Shown here piece by piece: positions 8,591 to 18,988 of a stretch of 64,000 nucleotides of DNA. The DNA is from Caldilineaceae bacterium (GTDB taxonomy: Bacteria > Chloroflexota > Anaerolineae > Caldilineales > Caldilineaceae), in contig JADLDO010000020.1 in NCBI GenBank assembly GCA_020846635.1, forward strand, positions 248,001 through 312,000, read 5' to 3'. Numbering within the stretch: position 1 is the stretch's first letter; each line of letters begins with the position of its first letter. The translations under genes and the position numbers were made by a program. The notes beneath the pieces were generated by a model. That model searched no databases. It saw nothing but the letters and a program-made list of their open reading frames with translations, and was not told the DNA's origin.

Positions 8591-10039
8591 CTAACCGCCA
8601 AGCCCTGCGCGGAAGATGCCGAGCCAGAGGCCGGGATAGATGCCGATGAGAATGGTGAAGATGGCGGCAACGACGACGCCCACGCGCAAAACGGCGTTTT
8701 CGCGGCGTTCGGCGGTCTCTGCGCCGGAGGACTCAAAGTACATGGCGACGGTCACGCGCAGATAATAGTAGAGGCTCACGGCGCTGTTGAGCATGCCGAT
8801 CACTGCCAACCATGTCCAGCCACCATCGACGGCTGCCTTAAAGACAAAAAACTTACCAAAGAAGCCTGCCAGCGGGGGAATACCGCTGAGGCTGAACATG
8901 AAGATCGCCATCGTAAAGGCCAGCAGCGGCCACTGGTCGGCAATGCCTGCCGCGCGGTTTTGCAGCGCATCGTTGGCCTGCACCCTCTCCAGCGCCACGA
9001 CGATGGCGAAGGCGCCGATGTTCATAAAGGCATAGGTGAACAGGTAAAAGAGCGCGGCATCGGCTCCTGCGGGTGTGCCGGGAGCCAGGCCGACGAGAAT
9101 ATAACCGGCGTGGGCGATGCTGGAGTAAGCCAGCATGCGCTTAAGGCTAGTTTGGCGCAGTGCGGCAAAATTACCCAGCGTCATGGTCAGCACCGCCAGG
9201 ATTGCCAGCGCCCACCCCCATATGGGCTGCTCGGTGGGAACAGCCTCCAGCAAGACACGAATAAAGGCGGCAAAGCCTGCGGCCTTTGTGCCGACGCTCA
9301 TAAAGGCGGTGACGGGTGTGGGTGCGCCCTGATAGACATCGGGTGTCCACATATGGAAGGGGACAAGACTTACCTTAAAGGCAAAGCCCGCCACCAAGAG
9401 CGCAATCCCCGGATAGAGCAGTGTGGGATTGCCTGCGCCGGAGGCAAGCGTGTTGGCGATGACGCTGTATTGGGTGCTGCCCGCTGCCCCATAGATGAGC
9501 GCGCCACCATAGGCAAAAAAGCCGCTGGAAAAGGCTCCCAACAGGAAGTATTTCAGGCTGGCTTCTGTGCTGCGGGGGTTGCTGCGATGAAGCCCGCTGA
9601 GAATATAGAGCGCCAGCGAGAAGATTTCGAGCGCCAGAAAGACCACAATCAGGTCTGTGGCCGTTCCCATCATCATCATTCCCGATGCGGCCAAAAGCAG
9701 CAGCGCATAGTATGTGCCGGGTTGGCGGGTCACTTGGGGGATATAGTTGACGCTTACGAAAATCGACAAGGCAGTAGCAGTCAACACAATGAAGTTGAGA
9801 CCCAGCGCGAAGTGATCCGAAGTCGCCATCCCTTGAAAGGTCTGGACAGGCTGGTCCCAAAGCCACCAGCAAAGCCCTGCGCCTACGATGGTGCCGATCA
9901 ACGCCACCCAGGGAATCGCGCCTTTCGTGGCGTGCCGGGCATCGTTGCTGACCATATCGATTCCCATAATGATCAGCGCAAAGCCGATGATCGATAGTGC
10001 CGGCAGGAGCACGGCAAGGTTAATTTGGAGTGCATCCAT
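8591..10039 (-). CDS. nuoN: NADH-quinone oxidoreductase subunit N (complex I no. 1)
   Basis: A 482-residue antiporter-like membrane subunit with about 14 hydrophobic helices. Family marks include LKYFLLGAFSSGFFAYG, VPFHMWTPDVYQGAPTPVTAF and LKRMLAYSSIAHAGY, which carry the conserved Lys and His residues of the proton channel. It belongs to the distal membrane arm of complex I and pumps protons. It is the last gene of the minus-strand operon; nuoM ends 3 bases upstream of its start. Confidence 0.96.
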   Translation of the reverse strand: MDALQINLAVLLPALSIIGFALIIMGIDMVSNDARHATKGAIPWVALIGTIVGAGLCWWLWDQPVQTFQGMATSDHFALGLNFIVLTATALSIFVSVNYIPQVTRQPGTYYALLLLAASGMMMMGTATDLIVVFLALEIFSLALYILSGLHRSNPRSTEASLKYFLLGAFSSGFFAYGGALIYGAAGSTQYSVIANTLASGAGNPTLLYPGIALLVAGFAFKVSLVPFHMWTPDVYQGAPTPVTAFMSVGTKAAGFAAFIRVLLEAVPTEQPIWGWALAILAVLTMTLGNFAALRQTSLKRMLAYSSIAHAGYILVGLAPGTPAGADAALFYLFTYAFMNIGAFAIVVALERVQANDALQNRAAGIADQWPLLAFTMAIFMFSLSGIPPLAGFFGKFFVFKAAVDGGWTWLAVIGMLNSAVSLYYYLRVTVAMYFESSGAETAERRENAVLRVGVVVAAIFTILIGIYPGLWLGIFRAGLGG

Positions 10040-10042
10040 AGG

Positions 10043-11587
<1,545 letters not shown>

Positions 11588-11655
11588 TTTGGTCTATCCT
11601 GCTTTATAGCTTGAGCGCACAGCGCGCCGCGAAATTGGTCTAGGCGAAAATTGTC

Positions 11656-11698
11656 TAAGCATTGAATACTCTAGGCATTGAACATTACGCATTGAACA
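11656..11698 (-). repeat. Tandem repeat across the nuoL stop codon
   Basis: Read on the minus strand, TTCAATGCnTA occurs three times in a row. The first copy contains the last codons and TAA stop of nuoL; the next two follow at 14- and 16-base spacing. It looks like repeated local duplication of the gene end. Confidence 0.7.
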
Positions 11699-13580
11699 TA
11701 AAGAAAGCCACCAGCGCCACCACCCCAATCAGGATGCTCAACGCATAGGTTGGGATCGCTCCGTTTTGCAGGCGGCGGAAGCCTTCACCGAACCAAGCGC
11801 TCAATTTGGCTGTACCGTTGACAATTCCGTCGATGAACTTTTGATCGAATACACGGGCAAACCACTCTGAAATGCGCCACAGCGGTTGGACAATGGCCGC
11901 ATCGTAGAACTCATCCACGTACCACTTGTGCTCCAGCGCGGGAGCCAAGCCCCTGAAGCCTTCACTCAGGCGGCGAGGCCAACCTTCGTTGCGTACATAG
12001 CGGGCGAAGGCGATGACGAGGCCAAAGAGGGCAATGACGACGCTGAGTGTAATGGCGAGCAATTCCAGCGTCAACGATGGCTCGGTGTGGTGACCCAGAG
12101 CCGGTTCCAGCCATGTTTCCAGCGTCAGCACAAAGGGCAGATTGAGCAGCCCGCCCAAAACCGAGAGTGCTGCTAAAATCCAGAGTGGAATGGTCATCAG
12201 CGCAGGGCTTTCATGGGCATGATTATAGAGCCGCTTGTCACGCGGGGCTCCCAGGAAGGGAACAAAGACCGCGCGGAAGCTGTAGATTGCCGTCAGTAGG
12301 GCAGTCACCAGGCCGATCGCATAGAGAATCGGGTTGGCGACCAGCGCGCCCAGCAAGATAGCGTCTTTAGAGAAGAAACCCGCCAACGGGGGGATACCTG
12401 CCAGCGCCGCCGATCCAATCAGGAAGGTGCGGAAGGTAGTGGGCATCTTATCACGCAGCCCGCCCATCTTGCGGATGTCCAACTCGCCATGGGTGGCATG
12501 CATGACGCTGCCCGCGGCCAGGAACAAGAGCGCCTTGAAAAAGGCATGGGTGGTGAGGTGGAAGATGGCCGCGCCATAGGCCCCGACGCCAACCGCCAGC
12601 ATCATGTAACCCAACTGCGAGATGGTGGAATAGGCCAGGATTTTCTTGAGATCCGTCTGCACCAGGGCAATGGTAGCAGCGAAGAAGGCTGTCAGCGCCC
12701 CAATCCAGGCAGCGATGACCGATGCGTTTTCGGCAATGTGCCAGAGTTCATGGGTGCGGGCGATCATGTAGATACCCGCCGTGACCATGGTGGCGGCATG
12801 GATGAGCGCCGAGACAGGCGTGGGGCCTGCCATTGCGTCGGGCAGCCAGACGTAGAGAGGAATCTGCGCGCTCTTACCTGTGGCAGCCAGCAGGAGCATC
12901 AGGCAGATGAAGTTGGCAATCCCCACCGCCAGTCCACCGTTTTCAGCCAATGCAAAGACATCCAGGAAGGTCAGGCTGCCCAGGGTGGACCAGAGCGCAA
13001 TCATGGCGACGATCATGCCAAAGTCGCCGACGCGGTTGACGATGAACGCTTTCTTACCGGCATCCGCAAACCAGCCATAGGAGTCATCACGCTGGTCGAA
13101 CCAGAAGCCAATGAGCAGGTAGGATGCCAAGCCCACGCCTTCCCAACCCACAAACATGCCCAAGAAGCTGTCGGCGAGGACGAGGATGAGCATGGCAAAG
13201 ATGAAGAAGTTCAGATAGAAGAAGAAGCGTTGAACTCGTTCATCATGCTCCATATAGCTGATGGAGTAGATGTGGATCAGCGTGCCTACGCCGGTGACAA
13301 TCAGGCTCATGGTGACGCTCAGGGGATCAATGAGCAAGGCTGCATTGACGTTGAAGTCGCCGATGGTGATCCACTGCCAAAGTGGGACGGTGATCGTGCG
13401 CTCTTCGGCGGGCAGCCCCATGAGGCTTGTAAAGAGCCAGATAGCAATCAAGAAGGCCAGGGCAACCGCGCCGGAAGCCATGATGCCGATGTTGTGTCTG
13501 CCGATTTGGCGGCCAAACAGCAGATTGATGAGCGCTCCCAACAATGGAAAAGCTAATAATAACCACGCAAGCTCAAACAT
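11685..13580 (-). CDS. nuoL: NADH-quinone oxidoreductase subunit L (complex I no. 1)
   Basis: A 631-residue antiporter-like subunit. The N-terminal antiporter core contains [38 protein letters not shown] and [19 protein letters not shown]. The C-terminal part carries the amphipathic lateral helix and the final membrane segment typical of NuoL. It is the most distal proton-pumping subunit. The stop codon lies in a short tandem repeat (see the repeat at 11656-11698). Confidence 0.96.
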   Translation of the reverse strand: MFELAWLLLAFPLLGALINLLFGRQIGRHNIGIMASGAVALAFLIAIWLFTSLMGLPAEERTITVPLWQWITIGDFNVNAALLIDPLSVTMSLIVTGVGTLIHIYSISYMEHDERVQRFFFYLNFFIFAMLILVLADSFLGMFVGWEGVGLASYLLIGFWFDQRDDSYGWFADAGKKAFIVNRVGDFGMIVAMIALWSTLGSLTFLDVFALAENGGLAVGIANFICLMLLLAATGKSAQIPLYVWLPDAMAGPTPVSALIHAATMVTAGIYMIARTHELWHIAENASVIAAWIGALTAFFAATIALVQTDLKKILAYSTISQLGYMMLAVGVGAYGAAIFHLTTHAFFKALLFLAAGSVMHATHGELDIRKMGGLRDKMPTTFRTFLIGSAALAGIPPLAGFFSKDAILLGALVANPILYAIGLVTALLTAIYSFRAVFVPFLGAPRDKRLYNHAHESPALMTIPLWILAALSVLGGLLNLPFVLTLETWLEPALGHHTEPSLTLELLAITLSVVIALFGLVIAFARYVRNEGWPRRLSEGFRGLAPALEHKWYVDEFYDAAIVQPLWRISEWFARVFDQKFIDGIVNGTAKLSAWFGEGFRRLQNGAIPTYALSILIGVVALVAFFMFNA

Positions 13581-13640
13581 ACCGTAATCCTTTGGGTGCA
13601 GGTGTTGATGGCCCGCAGCACACCCAGGCGCTGCTCGTCC

Positions 13641-13668
13641 GTAGGGACATAATCGAGTGCGTCCCTAC
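13641..13668. repeat. Short palindrome GTAGGGAC / GTCCCTAC
   Basis: A perfect 8-bp inverted repeat with a 12-base spacer lies in the 135-base gap between nuoK and nuoL. Three GTGTACTAT direct repeats (about 13680-13712) lie between it and nuoK. No T-tract follows, so it is not an obvious terminator. It resembles dispersed GTAGGGAC-type intergenic palindromes. Confidence 0.55.
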
Positions 13669-13715
13669 CCCTAACCTCTGTGTACTATTCCGTGTACTAT
13701 GAGGTGTACTATGAG

Positions 13716-14018
13716 TTACCACTTGAGCAGTTTGACATCGTCAATATTGGTGGTGTCATTATGACGAGAGTTGGCAATGACAATTGCCAACCCCACGGCA
13801 ACTTCTGCCGCGGCCACAGCCATGATAATAAAAACAAAAACTTGTCCGTTGACATTGTCCCACTGTCGGCTGAGCGCAACCAGGGTGAGATTGACACTGT
13901 TGAGCATCAACTCTACGCACATCAGCAGGATCAGCGAACTGCGGCGCGTCAACACGCCGACGGCACCGATGGTGAAGATAAGAGCGCTAAGAATGAGATA
14001 ATAGCTTGTTGGAACCAC
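13716..14018 (-). CDS. nuoK: NADH-quinone oxidoreductase subunit K (complex I no. 1)
   Basis: A 100-residue subunit with three membrane helices. The two conserved membrane glutamates are present in LLMCVELMLNSVNL and [12 protein letters not shown]. NuoK sits beside NuoJ and NuoN and is part of the proton path linking the quinone site to the antiporter subunits. Start ATG 14018; its length is exactly typical. Confidence 0.96.
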   Translation of the reverse strand: MVPTSYYLILSALIFTIGAVGVLTRRSSLILLMCVELMLNSVNLTLVALSRQWDNVNGQVFVFIIMAVAAAEVAVGLAIVIANSRHNDTTNIDDVKLLKW

Positions 14019-14104
14019 AACATTCTCCTGTGGTCAGTTAACTGGATCGTTGAAAATTTGCACTGGACGTCGAAAGCCCCGCCACCCCACAGTGGGGCAG
14101 TTGC

Positions 14105-14620
14105 TTACAGGTCAGGATTTGCTTTTTGATAGCGTGCCAAAAGAAGCGCGCCCAACAACGCTACCAGCAGCAAGATCGCGGTCATCTCAAAGGGTAGAAT
14201 ATAGCGAGTAAAGAGCGCCATGCCTACGGTTTCCGGCGCACCCCCATTGATGGTCGATGTCGCCGTTGCCCCGCTGGGTGTCTCCACAAAGGCATAGATC
14301 ATGCTGGCGATGAGCGTCACCCCCAGGAGGATGCCCACAAAGGGGGTCCATGTGCGATGGCTGGCGCGCGTCTCAATCTTCTCGCTGCCAATCAACATAA
14401 TGACAAAGAGAATCAAAACCACGATGCCACCTGCATAAATAATTACCTGGGCCGCGGCCAAGAACTGCGCCTCGAGCGTGACATAAAATATGGCTAGGGT
14501 GACAAAGTTAACCAGCAGAAACAGAGCGCTGTGAATCGGTATACGGCTCGTAATCACCCCCACCGCGGAGGCTAGACAGACCGCGCCGATGACGATGAAA
14601 AAGAGAATAGATGGTGTCAT
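14105..14620 (-). CDS. nuoJ: NADH-quinone oxidoreductase subunit J (complex I no. 1)
   Basis: A 171-residue, five-helix membrane subunit when begun at ATG 14620; the upstream extension to 14707 is hydrophilic and unlike the family. The conserved YAGGIVVLILFVIMLIG segment, which holds the pi-bulge helix of NuoJ, is clear. It lies between nuoI and nuoK in the standard order. Confidence 0.93.
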   Translation of the reverse strand: MTPSILFFIVIGAVCLASAVGVITSRIPIHSALFLLVNFVTLAIFYVTLEAQFLAAAQVIIYAGGIVVLILFVIMLIGSEKIETRASHRTWTPFVGILLGVTLIASMIYAFVETPSGATATSTINGGAPETVGMALFTRYILPFEMTAILLLVALLGALLLARYQKANPDL

Positions 14621-14715
14621 CGTCTCATACTCCTCATAGACTTCGTGCGTCGGGCTGTGCGGCTCCCCTTCAGCGGCCTTTGCGCCAGATAGAAAGAGGA
14701 GCCGCACAGCTTGGA

Positions 14716-15186
14716 TTAATCTGGGCGAATGACCACGTTGGCTTCGGTCGGGTTGAGCAGTACGTCTTTGGTCAAGACGAAATCACGGCGGTTGTAACTC
14801 GCCATTGCAAACTCATGCCCCAGGACAATCGCCTCGGTGGGGCAGGCTTCCTCACAGTCGCCGCAAAAGAGGCAGCGCAGCAAGTTAAGCTCATAGACCG
14901 ATGCATAGCGCTCCCCAGGCGAATGGGGATTGTTGGGATCGTTCTGCTCTGCCTCTACGTAGATTGCGCCGGTGGGACAGGCGGCCTCGCAGAGCATACA
15001 GCCAATACAGCGCTCCATGCCATTTTCATAGCGGCGCAGTTCGTGCTTGCCCCGGAAGCGCGGATAGAGTGGAACCGGCTCTTCGGGGTATTGGGTCGTG
15101 ACAGGCTTCGTGGCAAACTGCTTGAGGGTGACCCCCATCGATTTGCCAATCTCGACTGCACCCCTGATGAAGTTGTTTAGGGCCAT
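14716..15186 (-). CDS. nuoI: NADH-quinone oxidoreductase subunit I (ferredoxin-like)
   Basis: A 156-residue peripheral-arm subunit with two [4Fe-4S] motifs: [12 protein letters not shown] at about residue 60 and [12 protein letters not shown] at about 100. These form clusters N6a and N6b, which pass electrons to NuoB. The N-terminal amphipathic helix contacts the membrane arm. Downstream nuoJ starts 95 bases away. Confidence 0.96.
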   Translation of the reverse strand: MALNNFIRGAVEIGKSMGVTLKQFATKPVTTQYPEEPVPLYPRFRGKHELRRYENGMERCIGCMLCEAACPTGAIYVEAEQNDPNNPHSPGERYASVYELNLLRCLFCGDCEEACPTEAIVLGHEFAMASYNRRDFVLTKDVLLNPTEANVVIRPD

Positions 15187-15251
15187 CTTTGCTATTTCCC
15201 TTTACTCAACCATTTCTTAGTGAACTAAGATTGTCGTGTTTGTGCATGTAA

Positions 15252-15282
15252 CCCTCCCGGAAGCTTAAAGCTTCCGGGAGGG
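15252..15282. repeat. Perfect 15-bp palindrome between nuoH and nuoI
   Basis: CCCTCCCGGAAGCTT (15252-15266), one A, then its exact reverse complement (15268-15282), in the 104-base gap. There is no T-tract, and it lies inside an operon, so mRNA processing or stabilisation (REP-like) is more likely than termination. Related copies occur at 16349-16381 and 7229-7274. Confidence 0.85.
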
Positions 15283-15290
15283 AAGGCGGT

Positions 15291-16277
15291 TCATTTGAAG
15301 AAGACCGTCAGGAGGACGGTGATGATCATGTAGGCGACCGAGACGGGCAGCAAGAATTTCCAGCTAAAGGCCATCAGTTGGTCATAGCGGGGGCGACCCA
15401 CGCTGGCGCGCACCCAAACAAAGATAAAGAGAAGAATCAGCACCTTGGCGGCTAGGACAAAAGGGCCAAGCCAGACAATGTCTCCCAGGAACCCAAACGG
15501 CAGCCGGTAGCCACCGAAGAAGAGGGTCGTCATGAGCACGCTCATGGTGATCATGTTCATGTACTCGGCGATCATAAAGAGCGAGAACTTGAGACCGCCA
15601 TATTCGGTTTGATAGCCCGCAACCAACTCGTTTTCGGTTTCGGGCAGGTCAAAGGGACTGCGATTGGTCTCCGCCAGGATGCAGATAAAGAAGAGCGGAA
15701 ACATGAGCCACAGCCACAGCCATTCCCACCAGACGCGCGGGGCTTCGACCAGGCCGACGAGGCTGAAGCTGCCCGCCAAGATCAAAATGCTGACCAAGAA
15801 CATGCCCATCGGCAGTTCATAGGAGATCATCTGTGCCGCAGAACGCAGCGCGCCCAGGAGCGAATAGTTGTTGTTGCTGCTCCATCCTGCCAGAATCAGC
15901 CCATAGCTCTCGATACCGGCAATGGCAAGAATCCAGAGAAAACCGACGTTGACATCGGCCACCACGGGGACGCCTCTGGCAATGGGCAGGACTGCCCAAA
16001 TCGCAATGGCCGGCAGCAGCGCTAACGCGGGGCCGAGAAGATAGACCCATTTGTCAACATGGTTCGGAATAATCTCTTCTTTGAAGATCGCTTTGACACC
16101 ATCCGCCGCAGGCTGGAGCAGGCCGAATTTACCGGCGCGATTTGGGCCATAGCGGGCACCAAAACGCCCAATGAGTTTGCGCTCGTACCAGGTGAGATAG
16201 GCGGCAGCGGTCAGCAAGCCGAAAATGAGCGCGAGTGTGCGCAGTATTGGAAAGACAACTAAATTCAGCCAGTCCAT
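15291..16277 (-). CDS. nuoH: NADH-quinone oxidoreductase subunit H (complex I no. 1)
   Basis: A 328-residue, eight-helix membrane subunit that forms the quinone-binding chamber with NuoB and NuoD. Conserved loops are present: RFGARYGPNRAGKFGLLQP and the acidic LAETNRSPFDLPETENELVAG, followed by EYGGLKF and the Glu of MIAEYMN. Length and motifs are typical. Palindromic repeats flank the gene on both sides. Confidence 0.96.
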   Translation of the reverse strand: MDWLNLVVFPILRTLALIFGLLTAAAYLTWYERKLIGRFGARYGPNRAGKFGLLQPAADGVKAIFKEEIIPNHVDKWVYLLGPALALLPAIAIWAVLPIARGVPVVADVNVGFLWILAIAGIESYGLILAGWSSNNNYSLLGALRSAAQMISYELPMGMFLVSILILAGSFSLVGLVEAPRVWWEWLWLWLMFPLFFICILAETNRSPFDLPETENELVAGYQTEYGGLKFSLFMIAEYMNMITMSVLMTTLFFGGYRLPFGFLGDIVWLGPFVLAAKVLILLFIFVWVRASVGRPRYDQLMAFSWKFLLPVSVAYMIITVLLTVFFK

Positions 16278-16348
16278 ACGGTATTCCCTGTTCCTGCATG
16301 GTGATGGTTGCTAATGGACTTATGCACTTGAAGCGCATTGCCACCGAA

Positions 16349-16381
16349 ACCCTCCCGGAAGCTTCGAGCTTTCGGGAGGGT
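16349..16381. repeat. 15-bp palindrome between nuoG and nuoH
   Basis: ACCCTCCCGGAAGCT and AGCTTTCGGGAGGGT are separated by TCG. All 15 positions pair if one G-T wobble is allowed. It is almost the same sequence as the palindrome at 15252 and also lies within the nuo operon without a T-tract. Confidence 0.8.
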
Positions 16382-16402
16382 GATAGTCCTGTGTGTAGGT
16401 GA

Positions 16403-18979
16403 TTAGGCGGCGACGGCCATTTCTTGGATGGCTACTTTGACTGTCACCGTCGTAATCGCCGCGTCGTCGCGCAAGTTGCCTACGGGTGCGCCCGCCAAGC
16501 TCTCTGGAATCCAGAGCGTGCCGGGCAAGACCTGTTCGCTGATTTTGGCTGCAAGGGTCAATTCGCCGCGCTCGTTTTGCACAACCAGCGGCGTACCCTC
16601 CTCGATACTGAGCTTTGCGGCATCGCTGGGGCTAATGCCCGCCGCGCGGCCAAAGGCCATGTTGCGCATCTGAGGCGTGAGCCGGAACATGTTGCCATCG
16701 TCATAGGTGACTGTACCGCTGACTAAGATCAGTTCTTGATCGGAGGGGCTAGCCACTTCGCCCTGCTTGAGTTCGCGCAACTGCGGCGCAGGACGCACGC
16801 TTGCGGCATCATACTGCTGCCCCTGATCGCCCAACGCGTCCCAGGTCAACCCTTTGTAGAGGGGGACGGTTTCGGAGATTTCACGGGTAATCGCCCGCTC
16901 GTCGGCATAGGGCCAGTTGTTGCCCATGCGCGTTGCCAGGTGATCCAGGATCATCCAGTCGGGGGCCGCTTTGCTTTGCGGGTCACGTACGGCCTTGTTG
17001 GCACGCTGCACGCGACGCTCCAGGTTGGTGAATGTGCCATCGACTTCGGCCCAACTTACAGCGGGCAGGACAACATCCGCCAGGGCTGCGGTTTGCGTCA
17101 ACATCAATTCCTGGACAACAAGAAGGTCAAGCTGCTCTAGGTTCTTGGCCCAGGTGTCATCTTCGCTCGCCGGGTCTGCGCCCATGACATAGAGCGCTTT
17201 GATTGCGCCGCCTGCCTCGTCCAACATGGCCTTGTAGCCCTTGCCGGGAGCGGTGGGCAGATTGCTCGTCCCCCACGCCTTTTGCAGAGCAGCGCGCGCT
17301 TGACTGTCATCCAGGGAAGCATAGCCCGGAAGCTGGTTGGGCAGAACCCCCATATCGCGCGCGCCGTGGCTGTTGGCGTCGAGGCCAATGTAAGAAAGGC
17401 GGTCATAGTGCCCCGTGATGTGGGCCAAGTTGGTGAGGCCATCGCGCACGATTTCGCCGCTTGTGCCTCGCGCTACCAGCGGGCCATAGATGATGAGCGC
17501 GTTCTTGCTTTGCGCCAGCAGTTCAGCGGCAGCTTTGACCGTTGCCGCATCAACGCCGGTCTGCTTGGTCAATTGATCATCGTTCACTGAAGGAAACTTG
17601 CCATCAACTTTGGGCTTCTCCTCCGGCAATGCCGCCGCTGCATAGCTCGACAGGGCATTGAGCAGCGCCGCTTCACTGCCTGGGCGATAGCCGAGATAGG
17701 GTTGTTCATAGCGGGTTAGCTCAATCTTGCGCGGGTGGGCAATGATGAGCTTGAGCCCGCCTTTGCGAATAGCTCGCTTCAGATGTACATCAAGAATCGG
17801 CAACTCTTCGCTTGGGTCAACGCCAAAGAGCATGACCGTATCCACCGCAGGATTTGGCCCATATTGCGGCTTCATCACATCAGCTAGGGCAGGGATACCG
17901 CCGGGCAGGGCTGCCATTGCGCTGCCGTCGCGGTAGTCAAGATTGTTGGTCCCCACCATCTGGCGGAAGAAGCGCTGGAAGAGATAGTTGGATTCATTGG
18001 AGAGCTTGGGGCTGCCAATGCCACCAATTGCATCTGCGCCATGCTGCTTCTTGACGGCACTGAGTTTGTCGGCGACAAATTGCAGCGCCTCTGACCAGGT
18101 TGCCGGGGCCAGTTGCCCATTCTTGCGTACCAGCGGTGTGGTCAGCCGTTCTTCGTGGTTGACCCACCCGTAGGCAAAGCGTGTTTTGTCATCGATCCAT
18201 TGATCGTTGACCAGCATGTTCTCGCGGCCCACCACGCGGCGCACGCGGTGGGTGCGGCTGTCCAGGCGGACGTTGCTGCCGATGGAGTCGTGCGGTGAAA
18301 TGCTTGCGGTGCGAACCACCTGCCAGTGGCGATAGTCAAAGCGGGCGACACGGTTGGTCAATGCGCCCACAGGGCAGATGTCAATGATATTGCCGCCCGT
18401 CTTGGAATCTACGGGTTTGCCATCTTGAATATCGATGATGGTTTCGCCGCCACGCTCGAAGAGACCGAGTTGGGGCTTGTCTTCCCACTCCTCCAGATAG
18501 CGGATACAGCGCCAGCAGACGACACACCGTTCTTGATCCAGGACAATCGTGTCGGAGATCAGATAGTGCTTCTTCTTGCGCCGCTTGGCCTCAACCAGTT
18601 GGCTGATGCCAGGGCCAAAGCGCATGGTCAGATCCTGCAAAGGACACTCGCCCCCCTTGTCACAGATGGGACAGTCGAGCGGGTGGTTGAGCAGGATAAA
18701 GGCCAGGTTGGCATCCTGCATCGCCTCGACTTGCTCTGTGTTGGTGCGGACGACCATGCCCTCTTTAACGGGTACAGAGCAAGCGGTTTGCAGCATGGGG
18801 CCGCGTGGCCCTTCGATCTCCACCATACACATGCGGCAGCAGGCCACAGGGTCTAGCTTCGGATGGCTGCAAAAGACGGGGATTTCGATGTTTAACGCGG
18901 CGGCTGCATCGACCACCAGGGTCCCATTGGGTACAGTGACCGGTTGATCATCAATGGAAAGGGTGACTTGATCGCTCAT
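16403..18979 (-). CDS. nuoG: NADH-quinone oxidoreductase subunit G
   Basis: An 858-residue peripheral-arm subunit. From the N-terminus: a [2Fe-2S] domain (CSHPKLDPVACCRMCMVEIEG), the His-Cys3 motif HPLDCPICDKGGEC for cluster N3-type binding, a CVVCWRCIRYLEEW...ICPVGAL [4Fe-4S] motif, and then a molybdopterin-oxidoreductase-like domain (about 240-750) that is non-catalytic in complex I. It ends with the molybdopterin dinucleotide-binding fold. The stop of the upstream nuoEF gene is 9 bases before its start. Confidence 0.96.
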   Translation of the reverse strand: MSDQVTLSIDDQPVTVPNGTLVVDAAAALNIEIPVFCSHPKLDPVACCRMCMVEIEGPRGPMLQTACSVPVKEGMVVRTNTEQVEAMQDANLAFILLNHPLDCPICDKGGECPLQDLTMRFGPGISQLVEAKRRKKKHYLISDTIVLDQERCVVCWRCIRYLEEWEDKPQLGLFERGGETIIDIQDGKPVDSKTGGNIIDICPVGALTNRVARFDYRHWQVVRTASISPHDSIGSNVRLDSRTHRVRRVVGRENMLVNDQWIDDKTRFAYGWVNHEERLTTPLVRKNGQLAPATWSEALQFVADKLSAVKKQHGADAIGGIGSPKLSNESNYLFQRFFRQMVGTNNLDYRDGSAMAALPGGIPALADVMKPQYGPNPAVDTVMLFGVDPSEELPILDVHLKRAIRKGGLKLIIAHPRKIELTRYEQPYLGYRPGSEAALLNALSSYAAAALPEEKPKVDGKFPSVNDDQLTKQTGVDAATVKAAAELLAQSKNALIIYGPLVARGTSGEIVRDGLTNLAHITGHYDRLSYIGLDANSHGARDMGVLPNQLPGYASLDDSQARAALQKAWGTSNLPTAPGKGYKAMLDEAGGAIKALYVMGADPASEDDTWAKNLEQLDLLVVQELMLTQTAALADVVLPAVSWAEVDGTFTNLERRVQRANKAVRDPQSKAAPDWMILDHLATRMGNNWPYADERAITREISETVPLYKGLTWDALGDQGQQYDAASVRPAPQLRELKQGEVASPSDQELILVSGTVTYDDGNMFRLTPQMRNMAFGRAAGISPSDAAKLSIEEGTPLVVQNERGELTLAAKISEQVLPGTLWIPESLAGAPVGNLRDDAAITTVTVKVAIQEMAVAA

Positions 18980-18988
18980 GGCTGAAAT